Assembly: GCA_025989215.1 (NCBI GenBank)
Contig: JAPDNP010000004.1
Coordinates: 124,001-188,000, forward strand
Reading direction: 5' to 3'
Length of the DNA stretch: 64,000 nt
Source: Neisseriaceae bacterium JH1-16
Lineage (GTDB): Bacteria; Pseudomonadota; Gammaproteobacteria; Burkholderiales; Chromobacteriaceae
Shown: positions 54,859-62,852 of the stretch, piece by piece
Layout of the letters: each line of letters begins with the position of its first letter
Position numbering within the stretch: position 1 is the stretch's first letter
Notes under the pieces: model-generated
Seen by the model: only the letters and a program-made list of their open reading frames with translations
Database searches by the model: none
Told to the model about the DNA's origin: nothing
Program-made: the position numbers and the translations under genes

Positions 54859-55896
54859 TTGAACACCACCTCCCTGAGTTACCGTGATGCCGGCGTCGAC
54901 ATCGATGCTGGCGACGCACTCGTCGAGAACATTAAGCCGTTTGCCAAGCGCACCATGCGTCCTGAAGTGCTGGGCGGCCTTGGCGGCTTTGGCGCATTGG
55001 TAGAAATCAGCAAAAAGTATAAGGAACCGGTGCTCGTCTCCGGGACCGATGGCGTGGGCACCAAGCTCAAGCTGGCTTTCGACTGGGACCGCCATGACAC
55101 CGTCGGCATCGACCTGGTGGCAATGAGCGTCAACGACATCCTGGTACAGGGTGCCGAACCGCTGTTCTTCCTCGACTACTTCGCCTGCGGCAAGCTCGAC
55201 GTGCCGCGCGCCACCGAGGTGATCAAGGGCATCGCCACCGGCTGCGAACAAGCCGGTTGCGCGCTGATCGGCGGCGAAACCGCCGAGATGCCGGGCATGT
55301 ACCCGGTCGGCGAATACGATCTGGCCGGCTTCGCCGTCGGCGTGGTCGAGAAGAGCCGCGTGATCACCGGCCGCGACATCGTCGCGGGCGACGTGGTGTT
55401 GGGCCTGGCGTCCAACGGCGTGCACTCCAACGGCTACAGCCTGGTGCGCAAGATCGTCGATCGCGCCCAGCCGGACCTCGACGCCGTATTCGACGGCGGC
55501 CGCACGCTGCGCGAGGCGATCATCGCCCCGACCCGCATCTACGTGAAACCGCTGTTGAAGCTGATCGACACCCTGCCGGTCAAGGGCATGGCGCACATCA
55601 CTGGCGGCGGCATCACCGAAAACACCCCGCGCGTACTGCCGGACAATGTCGTCGCCGACATCGACGCCAGCAGCTGGCCGCAAACCAAGCTGTACCAGTG
55701 GCTGCAGGAACAAGGCCAGGTCGACGCGCAGGAAATGTACCGCACCTTCAACTGCGGCATCGGCATGGTGGTGATCGTTGCCGCCGAACACGCCGAGCAG
55801 GCCGCCGCAGTGTTGGCCGAACAGGGTGAAACGGTTTACCGCATCGGCAGCATCCGCCCGCGTCAGGGCGACGAGCATCAGACCCAGGTTGCCTAA
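54859..55896 (+). CDS. purM: Phosphoribosylformylglycinamidine cyclo-ligase (AIR synthetase)
   Basis: A 345-residue ATP-dependent enzyme of purine synthesis. The N-terminus reads (start)[17 protein letters not shown], matching the family start, so the start codon is TTG at 54859; no ATG lies nearby in frame. GGTDGVGTK-like motif, [11 protein letters not shown] and the C-terminal GMVVIV region are intact. One repeated-word copy at 55812. Confidence 0.95.
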   Translation: MNTTSLSYRDAGVDIDAGDALVENIKPFAKRTMRPEVLGGLGGFGALVEISKKYKEPVLVSGTDGVGTKLKLAFDWDRHDTVGIDLVAMSVNDILVQGAEPLFFLDYFACGKLDVPRATEVIKGIATGCEQAGCALIGGETAEMPGMYPVGEYDLAGFAVGVVEKSRVITGRDIVAGDVVLGLASNGVHSNGYSLVRKIVDRAQPDLDAVFDGGRTLREAIIAPTRIYVKPLLKLIDTLPVKGMAHITGGGITENTPRVLPDNVVADIDASSWPQTKLYQWLQEQGQVDAQEMYRTFNCGIGMVVIVAAEHAEQAAAVLAEQGETVYRIGSIRPRQGDEHQTQVA

Positions 55897-55984
55897 GGCT
55901 CCTCTGTTTTGGTGAAGAACGGCGCTATCGGGCTCGCCGCCCGTTAGCGCCGGTTTGTTTCGGCCCCCTATCCGCCCAATGCCC

Positions 55985-56620
55985 ATGAAAAACCTCGTCA
56001 TCCTGATTTCCGGTCGCGGCTCCAATATGCAAGCGATCGTCGACGCGCAGATCCCCGGCGCCCGCATCGCCGCGGTGATCAGCAACCGCCCGGACGCCGC
56101 CGGCCTCGCCTGGGCCGCCGAGCGCGGCATCGCCACCGCCGCACTCGACCACAAGCAGTACTCCAGCCGCGAAGCCTTCGACGCCGCGCTGGCCGAACTG
56201 ATCGACGGCTACGCGCCCGATCTGGTGGTGCTGGCCGGCTTCATGCGCATCCTCACCCCGGGCTTCACCGCCCACTACGAGGGCCGCATGCTGAACATCC
56301 ACCCGTCGCTACTGCCGGCCTTCCCCGGCCTGCACACCCACCAGCAGGCGATCAACGCCGGCTGCCGCATCGCCGGTTGCACCGTGCACTTCGTCACCGC
56401 CGAGCTCGACCACGGTCCGATCGTCGCGCAGGGCGCGGTGCCGGTGTACCACGACGACAACGAGACGACGCTGGCGGCCCGGGTGCTCGAACAGGAGCAC
56501 CGCCTCTACCCGCAGGCGGTCGCCCAGTTCGTCGCCGGCCGCCTGCGCCTCGATGGCCTGCGCGTGCTGGTTGCCGACGAAACACCGACCAGCGCCCGTC
56601 TGGCGGTGCCGCTAGACTGA
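55985..56620 (+). CDS. purN: Phosphoribosylglycinamide formyltransferase (GART)
   Basis: A 211-residue folate-dependent transferase that formylates GAR. ISGRGSNMQA, the catalytic Asn104/His106 (LNIHPSLLPAF) and Asp142 (ELDHGPI) are present. Start at MKNLVILISG; an ATG six bases upstream is equally possible. purM-purN order is as in many bacteria. Confidence 0.95.
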   Translation: MKNLVILISGRGSNMQAIVDAQIPGARIAAVISNRPDAAGLAWAAERGIATAALDHKQYSSREAFDAALAELIDGYAPDLVVLAGFMRILTPGFTAHYEGRMLNIHPSLLPAFPGLHTHQQAINAGCRIAGCTVHFVTAELDHGPIVAQGAVPVYHDDNETTLAARVLEQEHRLYPQAVAQFVAGRLRLDGLRVLVADETPTSARLAVPLD

Positions 56621-56648
56621 GTAACGTTGAACGGTCTTCGGGAGCGTA

Positions 56649-57857
56649 ATGCGTAAACGACTCGCCATCGTGCTGGCACTGCTGCTGTCGCTGCTGGTGC
56701 ACTTGAGCTTTCTGGCCAGCGACCTGATCCCGCCGGCCACGCTCGAGCTGCCCGACGATGGCAAGCTCAAGCCGATCGAGGTGCAGTTGAAGGCGATGAC
56801 GCTCGACGCCAGCACCCCCGTGGCCACGGTACCGCACCGCGCCACCGTATCGCTGGCCCCGGCGCCGCACACCGTGCCGGTCGAAGCACCGAAACCGAAA
56901 AAATCGCACCCGGTCACCCGCAAACCGCGGCCGGCCAAGACCGCGCAGGCATCGGCGCCGTTGGCCGAAGCCAGCGCCCCGCGCGGCGAAACACTGGCCC
57001 AGGCCTCGGCACCGCTCACCGAGCCCCCGCCCCGCCCGGTCGCCTCGGCCCCGCAGGCCGAGCCGGCCCCCCATACCGCGGCGCTGGCCCCGGCCAAGCT
57101 CTCCAAGGCCCAGGCCTCCGCCGCCGTCGCCGAGGCTCAGGCGGTCGCCGAGGGTAAGGACTGGCCGGGCCAGGGCGTCGGCCCGGACGGCATGCTGCGC
57201 GCCAGCCAGCCGCTGCAGCGCTTCCCGAACAAGGCCCAGCTGAGCTACCAGGTGTTCTACCGCGGACTCTTGGCCGGCTTAGGTCAGATCACTTGGCAGC
57301 GCGACGGCAACCGCTACAGCCTAACGGCCAAGGCGAATGGCTACGGTCAACATTTTCGCTACGAATCGCAAGGCAGTCTCGACGCCAACGGACTAAGGCC
57401 AGACAACTTCAAGGCCTTCCGCAACGACCAGCCGCGCGAACACGCCGAGTTCGGCTGGGATACCGGTGTACTGCACTACGGCGACGGCAAGGAAGAAAAG
57501 CTCGAACCTGGGGCACAGGACTTGCTGAGTCAGTCATGGCAACTGGCACTGAAGGGGGCCCGACTCGGCATGACCCAGATTACATCGGGCAAGAAGGTAT
57601 ACAGCTACCCGCTCACACCGGCCGGAGAAACGGTCTTCAACACAGGCGCCGGCAAAATGCGCGCCGTCGTTGTCAGAGCTACAAGCGGCGATAATAGTGC
57701 TGAATTTTGGCTTGCCCCCGGCTATGCCAACTTGCCGGTTCGTGTCACTTGGATCGACCCGGACAAGAAACTGGAATTACGCATCATCGCTATCAACATC
57801 AATGAGCAGGACGAGTGGACGCTCCCGACGTCACCGAACCACAGCTCCGGAAAATAG
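56649..57857 (+). CDS. DUF3108 protein with N-terminal anchor and Ala/Pro linker (copy 1)
   Basis: A 402-residue protein: an N-terminal helix (residues 5-24), a long Ala/Pro/Lys linker like TonB periplasmic spacers (about 50-160), and a DUF3108 domain from about 175 (PDGMLRASQPLQRFPNKAQL) to the end. Its last residues HSSGK and TAG abut the ATG of the next gene. The 3' half has lower GC than its neighbours. Function unknown; the layout suggests a periplasmic or envelope protein. Confidence 0.85.
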   Translation: MRKRLAIVLALLLSLLVHLSFLASDLIPPATLELPDDGKLKPIEVQLKAMTLDASTPVATVPHRATVSLAPAPHTVPVEAPKPKKSHPVTRKPRPAKTAQASAPLAEASAPRGETLAQASAPLTEPPPRPVASAPQAEPAPHTAALAPAKLSKAQASAAVAEAQAVAEGKDWPGQGVGPDGMLRASQPLQRFPNKAQLSYQVFYRGLLAGLGQITWQRDGNRYSLTAKANGYGQHFRYESQGSLDANGLRPDNFKAFRNDQPREHAEFGWDTGVLHYGDGKEEKLEPGAQDLLSQSWQLALKGARLGMTQITSGKKVYSYPLTPAGETVFNTGAGKMRAVVVRATSGDNSAEFWLAPGYANLPVRVTWIDPDKKLELRIIAININEQDEWTLPTSPNHSSGK

Positions 57858-58604
57858 ATGATTGCCTTCCATCACATACCGCATCAGGCGTCAGCTGCCA
57901 CCGAAGTTATTTCTGTGACGGAGAGTCCGGATGGCATGCTTCATGCCCGGCAACCATTGCTGACCTTTCCAAGCAACGCCAAGCTGAGTGGACAAGTCTT
58001 CTACGGCCAGTTGTTACTAGCCGGCCAAGAACAGATAACTTGGCAGCGCGATGGTAATCGTTACAGCTTGATCGCCCAGCTCACTGGCTTCGGCCAACGC
58101 CTGAGCTATGAATCGCACGGCAGCTTCGACACCGACGGCTTGAAACCCGATAGTTTCAAGGCCTTCCGCAACGATCAGCCGCGCGAACACGCCGAGTTCG
58201 ACTGGATCGCTGGCGTGCTGCACTACGGCGACGGCAAGGAAGAAAAGCTCGAACCGGGCGCACAGGACGTGCTAAGCCTGGGCTGGCAGCTAGCGCTAAA
58301 AGGCGCCCGGCTCGGCATGACCCAGATCACCACCGGCAAGAAGGTGTACAGCTACCCGCTGAAACCCGCCGGCGAAACGGTGTTCGACACCGGCGCCGGC
58401 AAGATGCGCGCCGTGGTGATCCGCGCCAAGGGCGACGACGACATCACCGAATTCTGGCTGGCCCCGGGCTACGCCAACCTGCCGATCCGCATTACCCGGA
58501 TCGACCCGGACAAGAAACTGGAACAGCGCATCGTCGCTATCGACATTAACGAACAGGAAGAGTGGAGGCTGCCAACGGCGCCGGCCCACAGCTCCGGAAA
58601 ATAG
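57858..58604 (+). CDS. DUF3108 domain protein lacking signal anchor (tandem copy 2)
   Basis: A 248-residue protein that repeats the DUF3108 domain of copy 1 from PDGML onward, with blocks such as ITWQRDGNRYSL, FKAFRNDQPREHAEF and HYGDGKEEKLEPGAQD unchanged, and the same HSSGK end. It lacks the membrane anchor and linker. Its first residues MI--H--PH echo MITQHQLPH, the start of the methyltransferase gene that follows, as expected if a tandem duplication copied that gene's 5' end too. It may not be exported and could be decaying. Confidence 0.8.
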   Translation: MIAFHHIPHQASAATEVISVTESPDGMLHARQPLLTFPSNAKLSGQVFYGQLLLAGQEQITWQRDGNRYSLIAQLTGFGQRLSYESHGSFDTDGLKPDSFKAFRNDQPREHAEFDWIAGVLHYGDGKEEKLEPGAQDVLSLGWQLALKGARLGMTQITTGKKVYSYPLKPAGETVFDTGAGKMRAVVIRAKGDDDITEFWLAPGYANLPIRITRIDPDKKLEQRIVAIDINEQEEWRLPTAPAHSSGK

Positions 58605-59855
58605 ATGATTACTCAGCACCAACTCCCGCATATCGAGGCCGTGATCGGCCGCCTGATCCGTTTCGACCGCCCGGCCGACGCCGTACTGTCCGGCTATTTC
58701 CGCGACAACCCGAAGCTCGGCAGCAACGACCGCCACGAGATCGCCGAGACCGCCTTCGCCTGCCTGCGCCACTACGGCCGCGTGTCGGCGCTGATCGCCC
58801 CCAAGCGCACGCCGCGCCGGCTGATGCTGGCAACGCTGGCGCGCGCCCGCGACGTCAACCAGGAAGCCCTCGACCGCTTCCTGCAGGACAACGAGCGCCA
58901 GTGGCTGGACGGCGTGCGCGCCGCGCCGCTGCCGGACGCGCTGAGCATCGAGGCCGAGCTGCCGGACTGGGTGATCGAGCGTCTGGCCGACCAGAGCCCC
59001 GACGCGGTGCGCGCACTCGGCGCCGGGCTAATGCAGCCGGCCCCGCTCGACTTGCGCGTCAACACGCTGAAGACCCGCCGCGACGCGGCGCTGGCCGCGC
59101 TGCGCGAGTCGGGCCTCGCCGCCGAGCCGACCCCGTATTCGCCGTTCGGCATCCGCTTGGCCGGCAAGCCGGCGCTGAACAAGCATTCGCTGTTCCTCGA
59201 CGGCGCGATCGAAGTACAGGACGAGGGCAGCCAGCTGCTCGGCGTGCTGGTCGGCGCGCGTCGTGGCGAGATGGTGGTGGACTTCTGCGCCGGCGCTGGC
59301 GGCAAGACGCTGCTGTTGGGCGCGATGATGGCCAGCAGCGGCCGCCTGTACGCCTTCGACATCTCGGAGAAGCGCCTGTCCAATCTGAAACCGCGCCTGG
59401 CGCGTTCGGGCCTGTCCAACGTCACCCCGCAGCTGATCACCAACGAGAACGACACCCGCATCAAACGCCTGGCCGGCAAGGTCGACCGGGTGCTGGTCGA
59501 TGCGCCGTGCTCGGGCCTGGGCACGTTGCGCCGCAACCCCGACCTGAAATACCGGCAGAGCGCCAAGAGCGTCGAAGAACTAAACGCGATCCAGGCCAGC
59601 ATCCTCGCCTCGGCCGCGCGGCTGGTGAAGGTCGGCGGCCGGCTGGTCTACGCTACCTGCAGCCTGCTGCCGTCCGAGAACCGCGCCATCGTCGACGCCT
59701 TCCTCGCCGCCCATGCCGAGTTCGAATTGCTGCCGGCCAACCAGTTGTTGGCCGAACAGAAGATCGAGCTCGACACCGGCGACTGCCTGGAGCTGCAACC
59801 GCATCGTCACAACACCGACGGCTTCTTTGCCGCAGTGCTGGTCAGGAAGGCCTAA
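58605..59855 (+). CDS. RsmB/NOP-family rRNA (cytosine-C5)-methyltransferase
   Basis: A 416-residue SAM-dependent m5C methyltransferase. N-terminal NusB-like region (GSNDRHEIAETAFACLRH), SAM motif DFCAGAGGKTL, and the two catalytic cysteines in DAPCSGLG and YATCSLL. Target is probably 16S rRNA, but a fmt-linked rsmB may exist elsewhere, so the exact site is not assigned. ATG directly follows the stop of copy 2. Confidence 0.92.
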   Translation: MITQHQLPHIEAVIGRLIRFDRPADAVLSGYFRDNPKLGSNDRHEIAETAFACLRHYGRVSALIAPKRTPRRLMLATLARARDVNQEALDRFLQDNERQWLDGVRAAPLPDALSIEAELPDWVIERLADQSPDAVRALGAGLMQPAPLDLRVNTLKTRRDAALAALRESGLAAEPTPYSPFGIRLAGKPALNKHSLFLDGAIEVQDEGSQLLGVLVGARRGEMVVDFCAGAGGKTLLLGAMMASSGRLYAFDISEKRLSNLKPRLARSGLSNVTPQLITNENDTRIKRLAGKVDRVLVDAPCSGLGTLRRNPDLKYRQSAKSVEELNAIQASILASAARLVKVGGRLVYATCSLLPSENRAIVDAFLAAHAEFELLPANQLLAEQKIELDTGDCLELQPHRHNTDGFFAAVLVRKA

Positions 59856-59913
59856 GCCACCGTACCATTGAAATATTAGCAAATAGCAAAATAGCGTCTG
59901 GAAGGCGCCCGCC

Positions 59914-61314
59914 ATGTCCAAGCCCGGCCTGTCACAGTTCGCGCCGCACAAGTCCCGCAGTAGCCGGCGCCTGCGCCACTTCTACCTGTCGATGGGGCTG
60001 TGGCGCCGCCGCGCGTCGATCTGGCTGGCGGCGATCCTGGTCGGCCTGGCGGCGGCGACCCTGGCCAGCGGCAGCCATCTGCTGCACCAATGGTTCGACA
60101 CCGCCTACAGCGCCTCGCCTTACTGGGCCTTGCTGATCACACCGGGGGGCCTGGCCTTGTCGGTGTGGCTGCTCAACCGCTACTTCAGCGGCGCTGGCGG
60201 CGGCGGCATCCCGCAGGCGATCGCCTGCCTGCAGCCGGGCGCAGTGGCGATTCGTGAGCGCTTCCTGACGCTGCGCGTGGTGTTCGGCAAGATGGTGCTG
60301 ACGCTGCTGGGCATCGGTTCGGGCGCCACCTTCGGCTACGAGGGGCCGATCGTCCAAGTCGGCGCGGCGATCAAGTACTCGTTCGACCGCAAGGCGGCGC
60401 TGGCCAACGAAGGCACGGCGCGCGCGCTGATCCTGGCCGGCAGCGCCGCCGGCGTCGCCGCGGCGTTCAACACCCCGCTCGCCGGCATCGTGTTTGCGAT
60501 CGAGGAGATGGGCCGCACCCTCGACCAGCGCTCCAGCAAGACCATCCTGCTGTCGGTCATCCTGGCGGGCCTCACCGCCACCGCCTTGATCGGCAATTAC
60601 AACTACTTCGGCGTCACCAGCACCACGCTGCCGCTGTCCTCCGGCTGGTACGCCATCCTGGTGACCGGTCTGCTGGGCGGCGTGGTCGGCGGACTGACCG
60701 CCAAGCTGATCCTGGCGTTCTCGCTCCGCCTGCCTGGGCCGCTGGCCGGCTGGCGCGCCAGTCGTCCCATCCTGTTCGCAGCCGGCTGCGGCCTGATCAT
60801 CGCGGCGATCGGGATCACCAGCCACGGCAGCACCTTCGGCACCGGCTACTACCGGGCCCAGGACATCATCCAGGGCCACAGTGCCGGGCTGGAAGCCTAC
60901 AGCGTGCTGAAGCTGATCACGCTGCTGCTCAGCTACATCAGCGGTGCACCTGGCGGCATGTTCGCCCCGTCGCTGGCGGTCGGTGCCGGCTTCGGCCTGA
61001 ACGTGTCCCACCTGCTGCCAGGCCTGCCGTCGACCGCGCTGGTGCTGCTGGGCATGGTGGCGTTCTTCGCCGGCATGACCCGCGCGCCGATGACCGGCTT
61101 CGTCATCGTGATGGAAATGACCGACTCCAACGGCATGATCATCCCGCTGATGGCGGCGGCGCTGATCGCCGCCAGCGTGTCGCGCCTGGTGTCCCGCCAC
61201 GCGCTGTACGAGGCGCAGGCCCACGCGCTGCTCAAGAGCCTGGCCGGGCTGCGCCTGCCACGACCCCAGCCGGCGCCAACGATTGACCGGCCCGCCGACG
61301 GCGGCCTACAATAA
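59914..61314 (+). CDS. CLC-family chloride channel or H+/Cl- antiporter
   Basis: A 466-residue integral membrane protein of the voltage-gated chloride channel family. GAGGGGIPQA, GYEGPIVQVG with the gating Glu, and GMFAPSLAVGAGFG selectivity segments are recognisable, and Glu in AIEEMGRT marks the proton path, so antiport is likely. No CBS domains. Confidence 0.9.
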   Translation: MSKPGLSQFAPHKSRSSRRLRHFYLSMGLWRRRASIWLAAILVGLAAATLASGSHLLHQWFDTAYSASPYWALLITPGGLALSVWLLNRYFSGAGGGGIPQAIACLQPGAVAIRERFLTLRVVFGKMVLTLLGIGSGATFGYEGPIVQVGAAIKYSFDRKAALANEGTARALILAGSAAGVAAAFNTPLAGIVFAIEEMGRTLDQRSSKTILLSVILAGLTATALIGNYNYFGVTSTTLPLSSGWYAILVTGLLGGVVGGLTAKLILAFSLRLPGPLAGWRASRPILFAAGCGLIIAAIGITSHGSTFGTGYYRAQDIIQGHSAGLEAYSVLKLITLLLSYISGAPGGMFAPSLAVGAGFGLNVSHLLPGLPSTALVLLGMVAFFAGMTRAPMTGFVIVMEMTDSNGMIIPLMAAALIAASVSRLVSRHALYEAQAHALLKSLAGLRLPRPQPAPTIDRPADGGLQ

Positions 61315-61355
61315 CCGAGTTAATAAGTCAGGTATTTCTGCAAGGGATAGATTGC

Positions 61356-61679
61356 ATGGACATTCAAGAAGCGCTGCGCCACACCGTTACCACCCACCCG
61401 GTCGTGCTGTTCATGAAGGGCTCGCCGAAATTCCCGCAGTGCGGCTTCTCCGCCCGTGCGGTCCAGATCCTGCAAGGCTGTGGTCTGGAGAGCTTCACCG
61501 CCATCGACGTGCTGGCCGACCCGGCGGTGCGCCAGGGCATCAAGGAGTACTCGAACTGGCCGACCATTCCGCAGCTGTACGTGAACGGCGAGTTCATCGG
61601 CGGCTCGGACATCATGACCGAGATGTACCAGTCGGGCGAGCTGCAAGAACTGATCAAGACCGTCGGCGCCGCCGAGTAA
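61356..61679 (+). CDS. grxD: Monothiol glutaredoxin
   Basis: A 107-residue protein of the Grx4/Grx5 family with Cys29 in CGFS, the TIPQLYV loop and GGSDI. It binds [2Fe-2S] clusters with glutathione and delivers them to targets. Monocistronic, ending in a strong terminator. Confidence 0.96.
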   Translation: MDIQEALRHTVTTHPVVLFMKGSPKFPQCGFSARAVQILQGCGLESFTAIDVLADPAVRQGIKEYSNWPTIPQLYVNGEFIGGSDIMTEMYQSGELQELIKTVGAAE

Positions 61680-61698
61680 GCAAGCCGGCCCGATCAGC

Positions 61699-61730
61699 AA
61701 AGCCATTCCCTACGGAATGGCTTTCTTTTT
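61699..61730 (+). terminator. Terminator of grxD
   Basis: Stem AAAGCCATTCC/GGAATGGCTTT followed by CTTTTT. Confidence 0.93.
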
Positions 61731-61742
61731 GTCTATACCGAG

Positions 61743-61764
61743 ACAAGCTTGGCCGAAAAGCCAA
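61743..61764. repeat. Hairpin with near-copy of the repeated word
   Basis: AGCTTGGC-cgaaaa-GCCAAGCT, containing TTGGCCGAA at 61749-61757. Confidence 0.6.
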
Positions 61765-61881
61765 GCTGACTGCATAAACGCCACCGGTGGCGTGGATTTT
61801 GCCGGCCAAACCGCGCTAAAATCGCGTCCCATACCTTGGATACAATCAACTGGCCGACTCGGCCGGTGACGCAAACACCTG

Positions 61882-61928
61882 AAGCTGTTTTTCACCTCGG
61901 CCCGCCGCCCCGTGAAAAGCAGCTTTTT
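61882..61928 (+). promoter_or_regulatory. Attenuator-like terminator hairpin in the upp leader
   Basis: AAGCTGTTTTTCAC (61882-61895) pairs with GTGAAAAGCAGCTT (61912-61925) as a 14-bp stem with a single G-U wobble, followed by TTTTT and ending 18 bases before the upp ATG. Upstream, ACTGGCCG/CGGCCGGT (61849-61867) forms another hairpin. Readthrough must be controlled for upp to be expressed from an upstream promoter. Confidence 0.7.
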
Positions 61929-61946
61929 CATAAGGTAAGGGCTTAC

Positions 61947-62579
61947 ATGAATATCTCCGTAGTCAATCACCCGCTGGTCCAGCACAAGCTCGGCCTGATG
62001 CGCGAAGGTGAAATCAGCACCTCGAAATTCCGCACCTTGACCCAGGAGCTGGCGCGCCTGCTGGCCTACGAGGCCACCCGCGACTTCCAGCTCGAAACCA
62101 TCACCATCGACGGCTGGTGCGGCCCGGTCGAAGTGCAGCAGATCAAGGGCAAGAAGGTCACCGTGGTGCCGATCCTGCGCGCCGGCCTCGGCATGCTCGA
62201 AGGCGTGCTCGACATGGTGCCGTCGGCCAAGATCAGCGTGGTCGGCCTGTACCGCAACGAGGAAACCCTCGAGCCGGTGCCGTACTTCGACAAGTTCGTC
62301 GACAGCCTGGACGAGCGCATCGCGCTGATCATCGACCCGATGCTCGCTACCGGCGGCTCGATGGTCGCCACCATCGACCTGCTGAAGCGCAAGGGCTGCA
62401 AGCAGATCAAGGCGGTCGTGCTGGTCGCCGCGCCGGAAGGCGTCAAGGTGGTCAACGACGCGCACCCGGACGTGCAGATCTACACCGCCTCGCTCGACTC
62501 GCACCTCGACGAGAACGGCTACATCATCCCGGGCCTGGGCGACGCCGGCGACAAGATCTTCGGCACCAAGCACGCCTGA
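61947..62579 (+). CDS. upp: Uracil phosphoribosyltransferase
   Basis: A 210-residue PRPP-binding enzyme salvaging uracil to UMP. PRPP loop [12 protein letters not shown] and uracil-binding [17 protein letters not shown] are intact. ATG at 61947 matches the family N-terminus. uraA, its natural partner, follows but is separated by a terminator and structured leader. Confidence 0.96.
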   Translation: MNISVVNHPLVQHKLGLMREGEISTSKFRTLTQELARLLAYEATRDFQLETITIDGWCGPVEVQQIKGKKVTVVPILRAGLGMLEGVLDMVPSAKISVVGLYRNEETLEPVPYFDKFVDSLDERIALIIDPMLATGGSMVATIDLLKRKGCKQIKAVVLVAAPEGVKVVNDAHPDVQIYTASLDSHLDENGYIIPGLGDAGDKIFGTKHA

Positions 62580-62596
62580 TCGCGATGCGATTCTGC

Positions 62597-62632
62597 AAAA
62601 ACGCCGCCATGGATACAGGGCGGCGTTTTTTG
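62597..62632 (+). terminator. Terminator of upp
   Basis: Stem AACGCCGCC/GGCGGCGTT followed by TTTTT. Confidence 0.93.
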
Positions 62633-62639
62633 AGGGCGG

Positions 62640-62852
62640 TAACAGCCGATTTAGCATCCGTCGCGAGCGGTCCTCAGCGGGGTGAAGAGCAGCGCAGAAA
62701 CCGGAATGGACATGGAGTCCATGAGAATTTCTGATAGCTGAGCGAATCAATAGATTCGCTCGCAGGGCAGATGATCCCCGATCAGGGCCGCGCAGCAGGA
62801 TGATGAACCAGCGCTAGAACCGCCACGCTTTCATGCACAAGGATAATTTTTC
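62640..62852 (+). promoter_or_regulatory. Structured leader upstream of uraA
   Basis: This non-coding stretch includes a perfect 9-bp hairpin GAGCGAATC-aata-GATTCGCTC (62740-62761) and TGGAC/GTCCA (about 62708-62720). I do not recognise a known riboswitch. Confidence 0.45.

Noticed and set aside
62640-62852. Known riboswitch before uraA
   Set aside because: I could not match the conserved core of purine, preQ1, PRPP or other classes; kept only as an unassigned leader.
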